A stretch of 64,000 nucleotides of DNA from JAITMY01 sp031549685 (GTDB taxonomy: Bacteria; Bacteroidota; Bacteroidia; Bacteroidales; UBA932), in the NCBI GenBank assembly GCA_031549685.1, contig JAVBPG010000010.1:11406-75405 (forward strand), in the 5' to 3' direction. Every line of letters begins with the position of its first letter. Within the stretch, counting starts at the first letter, position 1. This document shows, one piece after another, positions 50,894 through 60,400 of the stretch. Position numbers and translations under genes: made by a program. The notes under the pieces were generated by a model that saw only the letters and a program-made list of their open reading frames with translations, was not told the origin of the DNA and searched no databases.

Positions 50894-51964
50894 CTAGCAG
50901 CACCTGATGCAGCCCGGCATCTCCGGCCTCCCGATGTCCCTGCCGTTCGGCCCCTCGTACTTTTTGCCGCTGTCGTACTTAATGCCGATTTTGTCCAGCA
51001 GCGGCTCCACGGCTACCTGGTGTACCTGCAAGCCTATGTCCCACGGGTTGTAGCCCATTACAAGGCTGGCCACCTCCTCGTAAGTGAATACGGGTATGCC
51101 CTGATTTTTGCCGCCGTAGGTTTTTCCCTCGGTCTCGGCAATGACGTACTGCCAGCGGTCGAGGAAGTACGGACAACCCGGGCAGTTGGTAATAATCATA
51201 TCGGGCTGGAAGGGCTCCATCGACTCGAACTTTTTGTGCGTGTTGGCCAGCGAGTAGCCCCGGTTGGCCTGCACTAAGTACTGGCGGAAGCCAAAGCCGC
51301 AGCAGTGCCTGCGCTCGGGGTAGTCCACCACCTCGCCGCCCCAGGCCTCCACCATGCCCGACAGCACGTAGGGGTACTCGGCCCCGCCCACGCCCTTGTG
51401 CGGAAACATTTTGGAGTAGTGGCACCCGATGTGCTCCACCACCTTGAGCGGCCTGCCCGTTTCCCGGTTGATGAGCTTGTACTTTGCCTTGTCGGCAATT
51501 TCGTGGCGCAGTTTGTAAATAATGTCGCTGGCGTGCGCCAGGTGCTGCGGAATGTCGAACTCGCGCCCCGTGGCCTTTTTGAGGTTGGCGCGCACCTTGG
51601 CCAGCACCTCGGGGAAGTGGTGCCAGGTTTCTATCACCTCGGAGTACAGGCCGAAGGAGGTGATGCACGAGGCCGCGTAGTTCTTATACCCCGCCTCGGT
51701 CATAAGCGCAAACTGGCGGGCTATGACCGTCATGGCCGTTTCGAGCGGCACCACATCGGAGTGGTAGCCAATGCCGCCGCAGGTGGTGTGGTGCTCGGTT
51801 TCGTAAATGTTTTTACCGAGGTCCTCCGTCAGTATTTTCTTAAACATTTTCTCCGAGGCCGGAAAAAAGTTTTGCCTGATGCAGCTGCGCACGTAAAAGT
51901 AGTCGTTGTCGGGGATTTCCTTTTGGTAATCGCGCCATATTTGCTCTTTGCCTTCTTTTTTCAT
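50894..51964 (-). CDS. HdrB-like CCG-domain protein
   Basis: A 356-residue protein with two CCG modules. The C-terminal one is intact: Cys in EHIGCHYSKMF, CCGFG near 245 and CPGC near 281. The N-terminal one is degenerate: the Cys pair is TTCGG rather than CCGG, and CxxC is CITS. A CIRCC tail ends the protein. In HdrB each CCG module binds a non-cubane [4Fe-4S] cluster that reduces disulfides; only one such site is predicted here. The start at 51964 (MKKEGKEQIWRDYQ) is used because the longer frame runs into tandem repeats. It follows the HdrC-like gene across an 8-bp repeat array. Confidence 0.83.
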   Translation of the reverse strand: MKKEGKEQIWRDYQKEIPDNDYFYVRSCIRQNFFPASEKMFKKILTEDLGKNIYETEHHTTCGGIGYHSDVVPLETAMTVIARQFALMTEAGYKNYAASCITSFGLYSEVIETWHHFPEVLAKVRANLKKATGREFDIPQHLAHASDIIYKLRHEIADKAKYKLINRETGRPLKVVEHIGCHYSKMFPHKGVGGAEYPYVLSGMVEAWGGEVVDYPERRHCCGFGFRQYLVQANRGYSLANTHKKFESMEPFQPDMIITNCPGCPYFLDRWQYVIAETEGKTYGGKNQGIPVFTYEEVASLVMGYNPWDIGLQVHQVAVEPLLDKIGIKYDSGKKYEGPNGRDIGRPEMPGCIRCC

Positions 51965-52009
51965 AAATAGAATTTGATAGCCATGTGCGGTGTCATCCTG
52001 TATGCTGCT

Positions 52010-52111
52010 GCCAACTGCCAACTGCCAACTGCTAACTGCTAACTGCTAACTGCTAACTGCTAACTGCTAACTGCTAACTGCTAACTGCTAACTGCTAACT
52101 GCTAACTGCCA
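52010..52111. repeat. 8-bp tandem array (AACTGCTA/AACTGCCA)
   Basis: About twelve head-to-tail copies of AACTGCTA, with the first and last units AACTGCCA, fill the 150-base gap between the HdrC-like (stop 52117) and HdrB-like (start 51964) genes. The period of 8 matches the GATTCAAG array in the bat operon, although the sequence differs. Confidence 0.93.
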
Positions 52112-52116
52112 CTATA

Positions 52117-52794
52117 TTATATCTCTCCCTTAAAAGTTTTTGTTACGTACTCGTCCATTTCCAGGCCCATTTCCCCGGCCTTTTCCGCCGAATATTTTTC
52201 AATATTTTCAAACCGCTCCATGCCGCCGCTGACCTCAAAAATGCGCTTGAGCTCATCCAGCGATTCCTGCGGAATTTTGCGTAGAATGCCCGTGCCTTCG
52301 CCATCCAGATTTCCGCCCAAGCGCTCAAAAACCGCCTCCACATTCTTGTGCTCCCACTCCCAAACGGGGCCTGCCTCGGGGTGGTTTTCGGGGGAGAGAT
52401 CGCGGGCGTAAATGCAGTAGCCGTACTTTAGAATATTCTCGCCGATGGCGCGCTTGAGCGCTATCTGCTGGCGGCCTTTTTTCGACTCGACAAAGTATCC
52501 CAAATCCTGCGAAATAGTGCGCAGCGCCATGACAATCAATCCCGCAGCGTTGTTGCGCGGGCAGCGGGTAACGCACGACATGCACTCGCCGCAGTACCAT
52601 ATCTGCTCGCCCTTGAGCAGCTTTTCGAGCTCCTCCTCGTTTTTACTCTGTACCAGCACCACAATCTTGCGCGGGTCGTAGTCGTAAAATTCGGCGGCGG
52701 GACAAATGGCGGTGCAGGTTCCGCAGTTGATGCAGGCGTTTAGCCCCTCCTGAAAGCGAACATCCTTGGCGAGTATAGCTGAAATTTTGCCCAT
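52117..52794 (-). CDS. HdrC-like 2x[4Fe-4S] protein (first gene of the Hdr-like operon)
   Basis: A 225-residue protein with clusters CINCGTCTAICPAAEF (~20-35) and WYCGECMSCVTRCPRNN (~67-83), the two HdrC/GlpC-type motifs. The rest is helical, with the PENHPEAGPVWEWEHKN segment and a charged C-terminus. The start at 52794 (MGKISAILAKD) is chosen over an ATG seven codons upstream. It heads the five-gene operon HdrC-HdrB-HdrA-HdrC'-membrane fusion and is preceded by the best promoter in the window (TTG, 19 bases, TACCTTTG). Confidence 0.87.
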   Translation of the reverse strand: MGKISAILAKDVRFQEGLNACINCGTCTAICPAAEFYDYDPRKIVVLVQSKNEEELEKLLKGEQIWYCGECMSCVTRCPRNNAAGLIVMALRTISQDLGYFVESKKGRQQIALKRAIGENILKYGYCIYARDLSPENHPEAGPVWEWEHKNVEAVFERLGGNLDGEGTGILRKIPQESLDELKRIFEVSGGMERFENIEKYSAEKAGEMGLEMDEYVTKTFKGEI

Positions 52795-52821
52795 GTGTTT
52801 TCTTTTTTGCTGCAAAGTATA

Positions 52822-52856
52822 GCTACCAAAGGTAGCATTTTTTACGTTTTGTTCAA
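52822..52856 (-). promoter_or_regulatory. Promoter of the Hdr-like operon with overlapping palindrome
   Basis: Minus strand: TTG (plus 52854-52856), exactly 19 bases, then TACCTTTG (plus 52827-52834), the full Bacteroidota consensus with spacing. The -7 box lies in a perfect inverted repeat GCTACC-AAA-GGTAGC (52822-52836), a possible operator for a repressor. Confidence 0.7.
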
Positions 52857-52893
52857 GGGATAAAGTTTAAGCGGTGGGCGGCAGCCGTAGCGT

Positions 52894-53862
52894 TTAGGAT
52901 GAGTGCCCGGTAAGGGCCAGGGCGCGCAGCGCCTGTATCCACGCCCTGCCGCTGTTGAGCCCGGGCGCCACGGTCAGGCGGGTTCCGCCATGTTCGTAGA
53001 ACAGCTGCGCGCTCTCCACGCCCAGCTCGTGCGTGGTTTCGAGACAGTCGGTTACCAGGCCGGGCGAGATGAGGAGTACGTTTTTTTTGCCCTCCCTGGC
53101 TAAATTTTGCAGCACATCGTTGGTAAATGGGCCGAGCCAGCGGTGCGGCGACATGCGCGACTGGTAGCAGGTAGCGTACCGCTCATCGCCCAGCTGCAGG
53201 TGCTGCGCCAGCAGCTGGGTGGTGGTTTCGCAGGCTGTTTGGTAGCAGCGCGGCGTCCCCTTTTCGCGGGCAATGTGGCTCAGCGGCAGCGAGTGGTAGG
53301 AGAATAAAACGTGGTCGAACTGCTGTGCATCGAGCTGCTGTAGGCTGTCGGCCAACGCCTGAATGTAGAGCGGATGCCGGTAAAAGCTCTCAACGATTCG
53401 GGTCTCCACCCGGGCGCTCCAGGCCGAGGTAATCTTGGTAAACTTATCAATAACCGAGCCCGTTGTGGCCTCGGCGTACTGCGGGAAGAGCGGGATGAGC
53501 GTAATTTTTTCGTAGCCCCCGCGCCTGATGACCTCAAGCGTTTCCTTCATGCCCGGCTTGCTGTAGCGCATGGCCGCAAAGGCTTTGCAGCCGGCGGGCA
53601 GGTGCTCGTTCAGCCCCTGCTCCAGGGCGCGCATGTGCTGCGCCAGCGAGCGGTTTCCGCTGCCGAAAAATTCCCTGTAGCGCTTGGCCGAAGCGCGCAG
53701 GCGGGAGGGAATGATGATGCCGTTGACCAGCAGCAGGCGCGGTACCAGCGGAAGGCTTACCACGCGCCTGTCGTTCAGAAAGCGGAACAGAAAGCAGCCC
53801 ACATCGTACCATGCAGCGCTGCGCGGAGTTCCTGTATTCACTATGACAACGGCGGTTTTCAT
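52894..53862 (-). CDS. hemH: Ferrochelatase
   Basis: Inserts ferrous iron in protoporphyrin IX (or the coproporphyrin form). The 322-residue protein has VIVNTGTPRSAAWYDVG at the start, the iron-side histidine in FSYHSLP (~187-193), MSPHRWLGPFT (~232-242) and PGLVTDCLETTHEL (~262-275) with the catalytic Glu. The length is typical of the bacterial enzyme. It has no other heme biosynthesis genes beside it. The adjacent TonB-dependent receptor suggests a link with iron or heme uptake, but this is only positional. Confidence 0.9.
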   Translation of the reverse strand: MKTAVVIVNTGTPRSAAWYDVGCFLFRFLNDRRVVSLPLVPRLLLVNGIIIPSRLRASAKRYREFFGSGNRSLAQHMRALEQGLNEHLPAGCKAFAAMRYSKPGMKETLEVIRRGGYEKITLIPLFPQYAEATTGSVIDKFTKITSAWSARVETRIVESFYRHPLYIQALADSLQQLDAQQFDHVLFSYHSLPLSHIAREKGTPRCYQTACETTTQLLAQHLQLGDERYATCYQSRMSPHRWLGPFTNDVLQNLAREGKKNVLLISPGLVTDCLETTHELGVESAQLFYEHGGTRLTVAPGLNSGRAWIQALRALALTGHSS

Positions 53863-53863
53863 C

Positions 53864-54184
53864 CTACTTCACCTGTGATTTTTCAACGCTTTTTTTACGG
53901 TCGAGGAAAAACATTTTGCGCAAAAACGCCTTGAAGAACTTATGCTGCCCCAGCAGCGACCCGATGATGAAGAGCAGCACCTGGTAGGCCGGCAGTATAA
54001 TGAGCAGCTCGGCTAAGACCTTGATGTACGTTGGCGTTTCGGGCGTAACCCCAATGAGCGGCAGCAGCAGCTTTTTTACGCCGAGCGTGCTGAATCCGGT
54101 TATGCCGAATATGCAGAATACAATCACCAGCTGCTTGTTGGATGATATGTTCCAGCGCTGCTTAAAACGTTCGAAGTAGTTCAT
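53864..54184 (-). CDS. Small membrane protein (DUF6787-like)
   Basis: A 106-residue protein with two membrane segments (~20-45, VIVFCIFGITGFSTLGVKKLL; ~58-80, LAELLIILPAYQVLLFIIGSLLG) and a basic C-terminus with Lys/Arg clusters. The layout NYFERFKQRWNISSNKQLVIV followed by the two segments recalls the DUF6787 family of Bacteroidota (from memory). No function is known to me. It ends one base before the hemH start, so it is probably co-transcribed with hemH. Confidence 0.65.
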   Translation of the reverse strand: MNYFERFKQRWNISSNKQLVIVFCIFGITGFSTLGVKKLLLPLIGVTPETPTYIKVLAELLIILPAYQVLLFIIGSLLGQHKFFKAFLRKMFFLDRKKSVEKSQVK

Positions 54185-54299
54185 AGTTGAGGTTTGGTAG
54201 ATTTAAAATGTGTTTTGAATTATAGAAAAAAACGGAATTGGGGCAACCGAAAAAAGCAACATCTATATTGTTACTAAATCTCTCAAAGGTGATGATATA

Positions 54300-54540
54300 T
54301 TTGTTTACCCTCGTATCTTACCCCGCAGGGGTAGCATGATTATTAACCGCGGGTGAAGCGAAGCGCAACCCGTGGTGCCAATGCGCCTTCTGCCTTGCGC
54401 ACGGAGCAAGCGCCTTCCTATAACCAAATTCCTGCTCCGTGCGCCACCAGCGGATGTTGCTTCTACCCCGTAGGTTTCTCCGCCGACTGGCGGATCCACC
54501 TACGGTTAATCAAATAGAGCCCCTGCGGGGCATAAAAACA
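54300..54540. repeat. Composite palindromic repeat, copy B (left of the TonB receptor gene)
   Basis: The region 54185-54632 has no gene. It contains GCGCACGGAGCAA (54397-54409) facing TGCTCCGTGCGC (to 54444), then CCCGTAGG ... CCTACGGTTAATCAAAT and GCCCCTGCGGGGC (54519-54531), with CCCCGCAGGGG at 54321-54331 on the left side. The same order of modules occurs at 56990-57240 on the other side of the TonB receptor gene. Confidence 0.75.
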
Positions 54541-54632
54541 ACCATGTTAGCATGGCGCTGATTTTACAAATCTTTGAATAAAATATCAACATCCTATGGC
54601 CTTGCCTAAATTTTGTATCGGTGGCTGTCCCT

Positions 54633-56918
54633 CTAAAACTTTACCACCGCCTCAACCCCAAATTGCACGGGCCTTCCGCGCTGCGCAAAGCCATTGCCCA
54701 TGCTTTCAAAGTAAAAAGTTTTGTACTCGGCGTTGAGCAGGTTTTTGCCCCAAAGGCCTATGCGGAAAATATTTTTCTCGACGGCGATTTTTGCGTTGAG
54801 CAAGCTGTAAAAATTCTGCGAGGCAAAGCTGTCGTTGCCCTCGGTAAAGTAAATTTTGCCCACGCCGCTGTAGGCCGCGCCGAGCGTCAGCTTATCTACC
54901 GCCTTACCGTTGAAGGTAAAGCTGTACTCGGCGCCGACCGAGAGCGTGTGCTGCGGCGCAAAGGGAACGTAGTTGCCCTTGTAGCTTACCTCGTAGGCTT
55001 GCCCGACGCTTGGTTTTACCGAGTCGGTGTACTGCGTAAAGGTGGCGTGGGTGTAGCCGTAGGCCAGCTGCCCGCTAAAGTTCTGCACGTGCCAGGCCAG
55101 GGCCAGCTCGGCGCCGTAGCTCCGGCTGCGCGCGGCGTTGCGCATAATGCGGCCGAAGCCGCTGGGCACAAACTGCGCCACCTGCTGGTCGCGCGTGTCG
55201 ATGTAAAAGGCGGTAGCCGAAGCCTGCAGCTTACGCTCGAGGAGCGCGGCGCGGGCGCCCAGCTCGTAATCCCAGCTGTACTCGGGCTTGTAGTAGGTGG
55301 CATCCTCCACCTCGGCAACGCTCCGGGCGCTTCCGCTTTTATTCTGCAGGCTGCTGCGCGTGATGTCCGAAAACATTTGCAGGTTGTAGCCTCCGGGCGT
55401 GTAGCCCTTGGCGGCCGAGGCGTACAGGCTGTACCCGCTTTCGCCGAAGCTGTACTGCAGCGCCACCTTGGGCAGCAGCTCCAGAAAGTGGTTGCTCATT
55501 TTATCATCGTACACGGGGTTGCGGGAGTATAGCTGCGAGCCGCCGCCCATGGTAAAGTACATTTTGGCCGACGACTTGTACCTGAGCGCTACCTGCTCGT
55601 AGTCCAGGCGCAGGCCGGCGGTGATCGACAGCCCGTCAACCAGCAGGTTGTTGTAGGTGGACTGGTGGAAAACAGCCGCGCCGAGGGACTGCGATTCGAA
55701 CTCCGAGGGAATGTTTAAGCTGCTTGCCGGCAGGTTGCTGTTGCCGGGGTCAACGATGGTGATGGCGGGCATGCCCGGGTTGGCGGCCTTGGCGGCGTCC
55801 AGAAAGCCCTGTATCATGGCCACGCCGCCCGACTTGAAGCTGACGGGCGCCTCGGTGTTCAGCCCCTTGTAAAAGCCGAACGCGCCGAACAGCCAGCGGT
55901 AATTTTTATTGCCCTGCGATTTGAGAATAAGCTCCTCGGTCAGGGCGTTCTGTCTTTGCTTTTGCTCCAGCATAAACATGTCGGCGGGCGAAAAGTCCTG
56001 GTCGAGCTGCATGCAGTCGTCGAGGTACTGGTAGGCGGTGCTGCTGCTGAACGTATAATTTTTTCCGCTATGCTGCACCAAAATTCCGTTGTTGACCAGC
56101 GTGCGGCTGTAGCCCATGGGGTCGTTGTAGTTGGGGTTGTGTACTTTACCCGTGCTGTCCACCAGGCCGTAGGCGTACCCGCTTTGCTCGCTGTACTCGC
56201 CGCTGAGCGTGTAGCTCAGCCTCCAGCGCTCGGTCAGCTGCCAGTCTAAGCGCAGGCGCGCCGCCCCCGACTTCAGGGCATCGGTGGGCTGCCCGTCGTA
56301 GTCGTTGGTAAAAAAACCGTCGGTTTGGTTGTAGCTGCCGCCCAGGGACAGGCCCAGCTTGTCGCCGAACTTGCGTGCATGCGATGCCACGGCGCTCAGG
56401 GTGTTGGCGTTGCCGTACGAGGCCTGAAGCCTTGTGCCCTGCCTGCTGAGCGGCGAGGCGGTGTAGATGTTCACAATGCCGCCCATGGCGTTTCGTCCGT
56501 AGAGCGTTCCCTGCGGCCCGCGCAGCACCTCAACTCCGGCGAGGTCAAAAAAGTCGAAGTCGAAGGAGCTTTTGTCCAAGTACGGGGCGTTGTCAACGTA
56601 CAGGCCCACGGCCGACTCGTTCATGCGCGAGCCGATGCCGCGGATGTAAATGGCCGAGGTGAGCTTGCTGCCGTAGTCGGGCATGTAAAAGTTGGGCACC
56701 ATGGCCGAAAGGTCGTTGGGCGAAGCCATGCCGCTGCGCTCAATGTCCGCCGCGGTGAGCGAGGTGTAGGCCACGGGCAGCTTGTCGAGCGGGGCCTGCT
56801 CCTTGCTTGAGGCGGAAACAAGTACCTCGTCGATGCGCCGCACGGTGTCGGCCACGCCTTGCGCAAGCGCGGGCAGGCCAAGAAGCGAGATGAAAGATGC
56901 AAAAAATACTTTTCTCAT
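54633..56918 (-). CDS. TonB-dependent outer-membrane receptor
   Basis: A 761-residue outer-membrane beta-barrel with a signal peptide (VFFASFISLLGLPALAQ). The plug domain (~30-150) has DEVLVSASSKEQAPLDKLPVAYTSL (TonB-box-like EVLVSA), the IRGIGSRMNESAVGLYVD segment, and VEVLRGPQGTLYGRNAMGGIVNI, a clear plug signature. The barrel follows, ending in the aromatic Phe residue (VQFGVEAVVKF), as needed for BAM recognition. There is no SusD gene and no N-terminal carboxypeptidase domain, so this is a FecA/iron-type rather than SusC receptor. The position beside hemH suggests heme or siderophore uptake. TATCTTTG with TTG 20 bases upstream gives a promoter. Confidence 0.92.
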   Translation of the reverse strand: MRKVFFASFISLLGLPALAQGVADTVRRIDEVLVSASSKEQAPLDKLPVAYTSLTAADIERSGMASPNDLSAMVPNFYMPDYGSKLTSAIYIRGIGSRMNESAVGLYVDNAPYLDKSSFDFDFFDLAGVEVLRGPQGTLYGRNAMGGIVNIYTASPLSRQGTRLQASYGNANTLSAVASHARKFGDKLGLSLGGSYNQTDGFFTNDYDGQPTDALKSGAARLRLDWQLTERWRLSYTLSGEYSEQSGYAYGLVDSTGKVHNPNYNDPMGYSRTLVNNGILVQHSGKNYTFSSSTAYQYLDDCMQLDQDFSPADMFMLEQKQRQNALTEELILKSQGNKNYRWLFGAFGFYKGLNTEAPVSFKSGGVAMIQGFLDAAKAANPGMPAITIVDPGNSNLPASSLNIPSEFESQSLGAAVFHQSTYNNLLVDGLSITAGLRLDYEQVALRYKSSAKMYFTMGGGSQLYSRNPVYDDKMSNHFLELLPKVALQYSFGESGYSLYASAAKGYTPGGYNLQMFSDITRSSLQNKSGSARSVAEVEDATYYKPEYSWDYELGARAALLERKLQASATAFYIDTRDQQVAQFVPSGFGRIMRNAARSRSYGAELALAWHVQNFSGQLAYGYTHATFTQYTDSVKPSVGQAYEVSYKGNYVPFAPQHTLSVGAEYSFTFNGKAVDKLTLGAAYSGVGKIYFTEGNDSFASQNFYSLLNAKIAVEKNIFRIGLWGKNLLNAEYKTFYFESMGNGFAQRGRPVQFGVEAVVKF

Positions 56919-56940
56919 GCGTTACGCATTTTTAGGGTGC

Positions 56941-56971
56941 AAAGATACACCCGCAGCGCAGCATCGGCAAT
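56941..56971 (-). promoter_or_regulatory. Promoter of the TonB receptor gene
   Basis: Minus strand TTG (plus 56969-56971), 20 bases, then TATCTTTG (plus 56941-56948), 23 bases before the ATG. No Fur-like palindrome was recognised. Confidence 0.6.
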
Positions 56972-56989
56972 AGCTATTTATGGTAGCTG

Positions 56990-57240
56990 AACCGCCTTGG
57001 GGCAAAAAACAGCTGGGGAACGGCGCTAAAAAGATAGCCAGCAGTGGGGAGATCCTGTTCGGCTCGAAGCCAACCCACGGTACATGCGCCATATACTGCA
57101 TGGCGCGCGGAGCACAGGTGTTTTTTCAGGGGAAAAGTGTGCTCCGCGCGCAACAAGCCGGTGCCGCCATGCCGTCCGTAGGTTCTGCTTCGCGACATCT
57201 ACGGTTATTCAAATTTAGCCCCTGCAGGGCACGAAATAGC
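56990..57240. repeat. Composite palindromic repeat, copy C (right of the TonB receptor gene)
   Basis: GCGCGCGGAGCACAGGTG (57103-57120) faces GTGCTCCGCGCGC (57139-57151). Next come CCGTAGGTT ... ATCTACGGTTATTCAAAT and GCCCCTGCAGGGC, the same module order and orientation as copy B (54300-54540). This occupies most of the gap 56919-57451. Confidence 0.75.
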
Positions 57241-57395
57241 GCTAATCTTTATGTGTAAAGAGATGCATCATTACCTAAATGGGAAAACATCAACAGTTAA
57301 TTAAGCTAAAATTAATAATCGGTTAACAATATTGCTATTGTAGTTTCGTGTCCGTAAAAATGTTGTAAAAAAGCATATTTTTTACTTTTATTAAC

Positions 57396-57403
57396 TATAT
57401 TTG
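57396..57403 (+). promoter_or_regulatory. -7 box of the 1797-residue secreted protein gene
   Basis: TATATTTG, 49 bases before the ATG at 57452. Upstream sequence is very T-rich. Confidence 0.6.
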
Positions 57404-57451
57404 TGCAAGTGTTTTGGAGTAATCTTTTCTCAATTTAAAAATCAACATACC

Positions 57452-60400
57452 ATGAAACAGCTTATCCTTACCCTAAGCATTGCGCTGCTGGTGCTGTGCA
57501 GCATGCAGGCCCGCGCGCAGGGCAGCCCCGATTGCTCAACTGCGCAGCCGGTTACCCCCTCGAGCAGCATTACGGCTACCGTGGCCGATGCCGGCGAATC
57601 CTACATGGTGTACTACAGCTTTACGCCTGCTACCGATGGCACGTACTTTATCAGCAGCTGCAACCACGCTACGTTCGACACCAGAGTGTACGTGTACACA
57701 GGCCCCTGCGGCAACCTGTCCGAAATACTATACAGCGATGATGCCTGTGCGGTGCAAAGTGCGGTTACGCTCAGCGCCACCGCCGGTACCACCTACTACA
57801 TTGGCTGGTGCCTATGGAGCGGTGCAGGCTCTGGCGGCACCTTTACCTGGGAGCTTAGCCGGCTCGTTAGCCCCGTATTTGTGCTGAGCGGCCTGCCCGA
57901 GGAGCTGGGCGTGCAAGGCAACATTTACAGCAGCGCCGATTTGAGCGGCCATATAGCCTCCTTTGACGGCAGCTCTGGCTACACCTCCTCGCAGCCTATT
58001 AGCCTGGGTAATACCTACTACTGCCAGCTGAGTGCCACCCGGGTGGCCGGCGCCGTGCTACCCTTTACCGCCGCCGACACGGTGCGCCTGCCTGCCTTTT
58101 ACAGGATGGCCATGAAGGTCGGCCTGCCCGAGGGCTGGTACATTCGGAGCGCCATCGTACTCCAGGAGGAGCATCAAATAGCCTCGCTTAACTTTAATCA
58201 GTTGGGTGCCAACCTGTTTTCCGATACGCTGTACATGCCCGCCGGCAGCTATAGCTGCACCCTTACGGCCGTCGATGCGCAGGGCACCCCGGTGCTTTAC
58301 AGTCACAACTTTGCGGTAAGCGCCGCGGGCGATGTCAGTATGAGCGTGAGCCCAAGCGGGCAGAGCAAGCAAACCTTCGGCTTTACCAACCTGCCCGCAG
58401 GCTTTGTAGCTGCCGATACCATTATTGACATATACGATGCAGGGGGCAGCTACCTGCTCAGCCTGTACAAGCAAACCGGCTGCTACCTGCCCAACGGCAC
58501 GTACAAGTGCAAAGTGTCTTTAGGTACGGGTATGGCCTATAAGGAAGCTGGCTTTACCGTAAGCGGAGCCTCCACCATCAACCTATCGTATGCGGGCTAC
58601 TACCAAACCACCTTCAGGGTGCAGCTCTCCGGTGGCGATAGCTGGGATTCTGGTGCTGAGATAATCCGTAGTCAGGAAAACGGAACTTACCTGTGCTGCA
58701 ACATTGCCCCCGGCGACAGCGTGGCCTGGCTGCCCAACGGCAGCTACCAGGCACTGCTGAGCCTCAGCGGAGACCCGAGAACCGTCAGCTTTACGGTAAG
58801 CGGCGCCAACAGCCTGGTGAGCTACGTGGAGCTTAAGCCCGTATTTACCTTTGCCGACCTGCCCGCAGGGCTGGTGTATAGGGGTGAGATATTCAAGGAT
58901 GAGTATTTAAGGGATCGGGTAGGGGCCTTCTCCAGCCCTGACTATCAGCTTCAAGATATCCTTGTAGCCGGGCAGACCTACTACTGCCAGCTGGAAGGCT
59001 ACAAGATGCCTGTTACCATGGTGCCGTTTACGGCCGCCCCCACGGTAAGCCTGACCACCGGCCTGAAGCAAACCACGCTAAAGGTAGGCCTGCCTGCCGG
59101 CTGGACGCTTAATAGTACATCCCTTGAAATTCTTCAGGACGGGCAGCCGGTAACATCTGCCGACCTCGAGCAGGTGGCACCGCAGCAGTACGCCGATACG
59201 GTGTACCTGCCCGCTGGCAGCTACAGCTGCACCGTTGGCGCATATGACCCGCAGGGCCTGCCCATCAGCTACCCCCACAGCTTTACGGTAAGCGCCGCGG
59301 GCGAGGTAGCCATCAGCGTAAGCGCCGCAGGCCAAAGCAAGCAAACCTTTAGCTTTACCAACCTGCCCTCAGGCTTTGTAGCCGCCGATACCGCTATTGA
59401 AATATACGATGCTCTTGGAAATGATATGCTTAATTTATACGGGCAAACCAGCTGCTACCTCTCCAACGGTGCCTACTACTACAGCGTTATGTTGAATAGT
59501 AAAACGAGCACGAATATTGCACCCAAGGAGGGTAGCTTTACGGTAAGTGGGGAGGGAACGGTAAGTATTTCGTTTGCCGATTACCGCAAGGTTGACTTCC
59601 GGGTTACGTTGCCTGCCGGCAATGCCCTGTCGTCCATTTCCGTGTACCAGCAGCGCGGCAGCGCCGGCTATGCGGTCAACCTGCAGGGTAGCGATACCAG
59701 CTGCTACCTGGCCGCCGGCAGCTACTATGCCATCGTAAAGGACGGACAAGGCGACTACTACGTAAGGTTTACGGTAAGCAGCGCCAACAGGGTGGTGCCG
59801 GTTGAGGTAGCTACCACCCGCTTTACGGTGGCCGGCGTACCCGCCGGGCTGCTGCGTAGCGCTAACATTGATGTGTACAACGATAACGGTAGCGGTGCAG
59901 GCTATGCCATTGAGGCAAATGGCTTTGAGGTGGCCTTGGTTAAGGGAGGCACCTACTCCTACTACATAAGCAGCAACTCAAGCAAACTTACGCAAGCCAA
60001 GGGTAGCTTTACCGCTGCGCCAGCCGTAACGCTCAGCCCCTACGGCAGGGTGGTGGTCAACGTTAGCGCTCCGGGGCAGTACAGGATAATATCTTCGGAG
60101 GTTTGGCAAAGCGGTAACCGGGTGCTTACACCCACCTTTGGCCTGCGCCCGCCCCACACCGATACCCTGTACATGACCAACGGCCTGTATCAGCTTGAGG
60201 TTACCGCCAAGGATACGGTAGGCGGTGGCTTACTCAAGGCCGGCAGGGAGCTTACGGTAGCAGGCTCTGCCACCGTGGCGCTTGATATGGCCGCCGACCT
60301 TATGCCGCAGGTTAAGTTCGTGCTAGGCGGCCTGCCCGCCGACGTTCGCGGCAGCGATATAAGGATTGAAATATCTAACGATTTATTTGATAAAATTTTA

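Noticed and set aside
52010..52111. Possible CRISPR array
   Set aside because: Units are 8 bp with no unique spacers; it is a simple tandem repeat. The same holds for 22422-22490.
54633..56918. SusC-type glycan receptor
   Set aside because: No adjacent SusD gene and no N-terminal carboxypeptidase-regulatory domain; the plug and length fit an iron or siderophore-type TonB receptor better.
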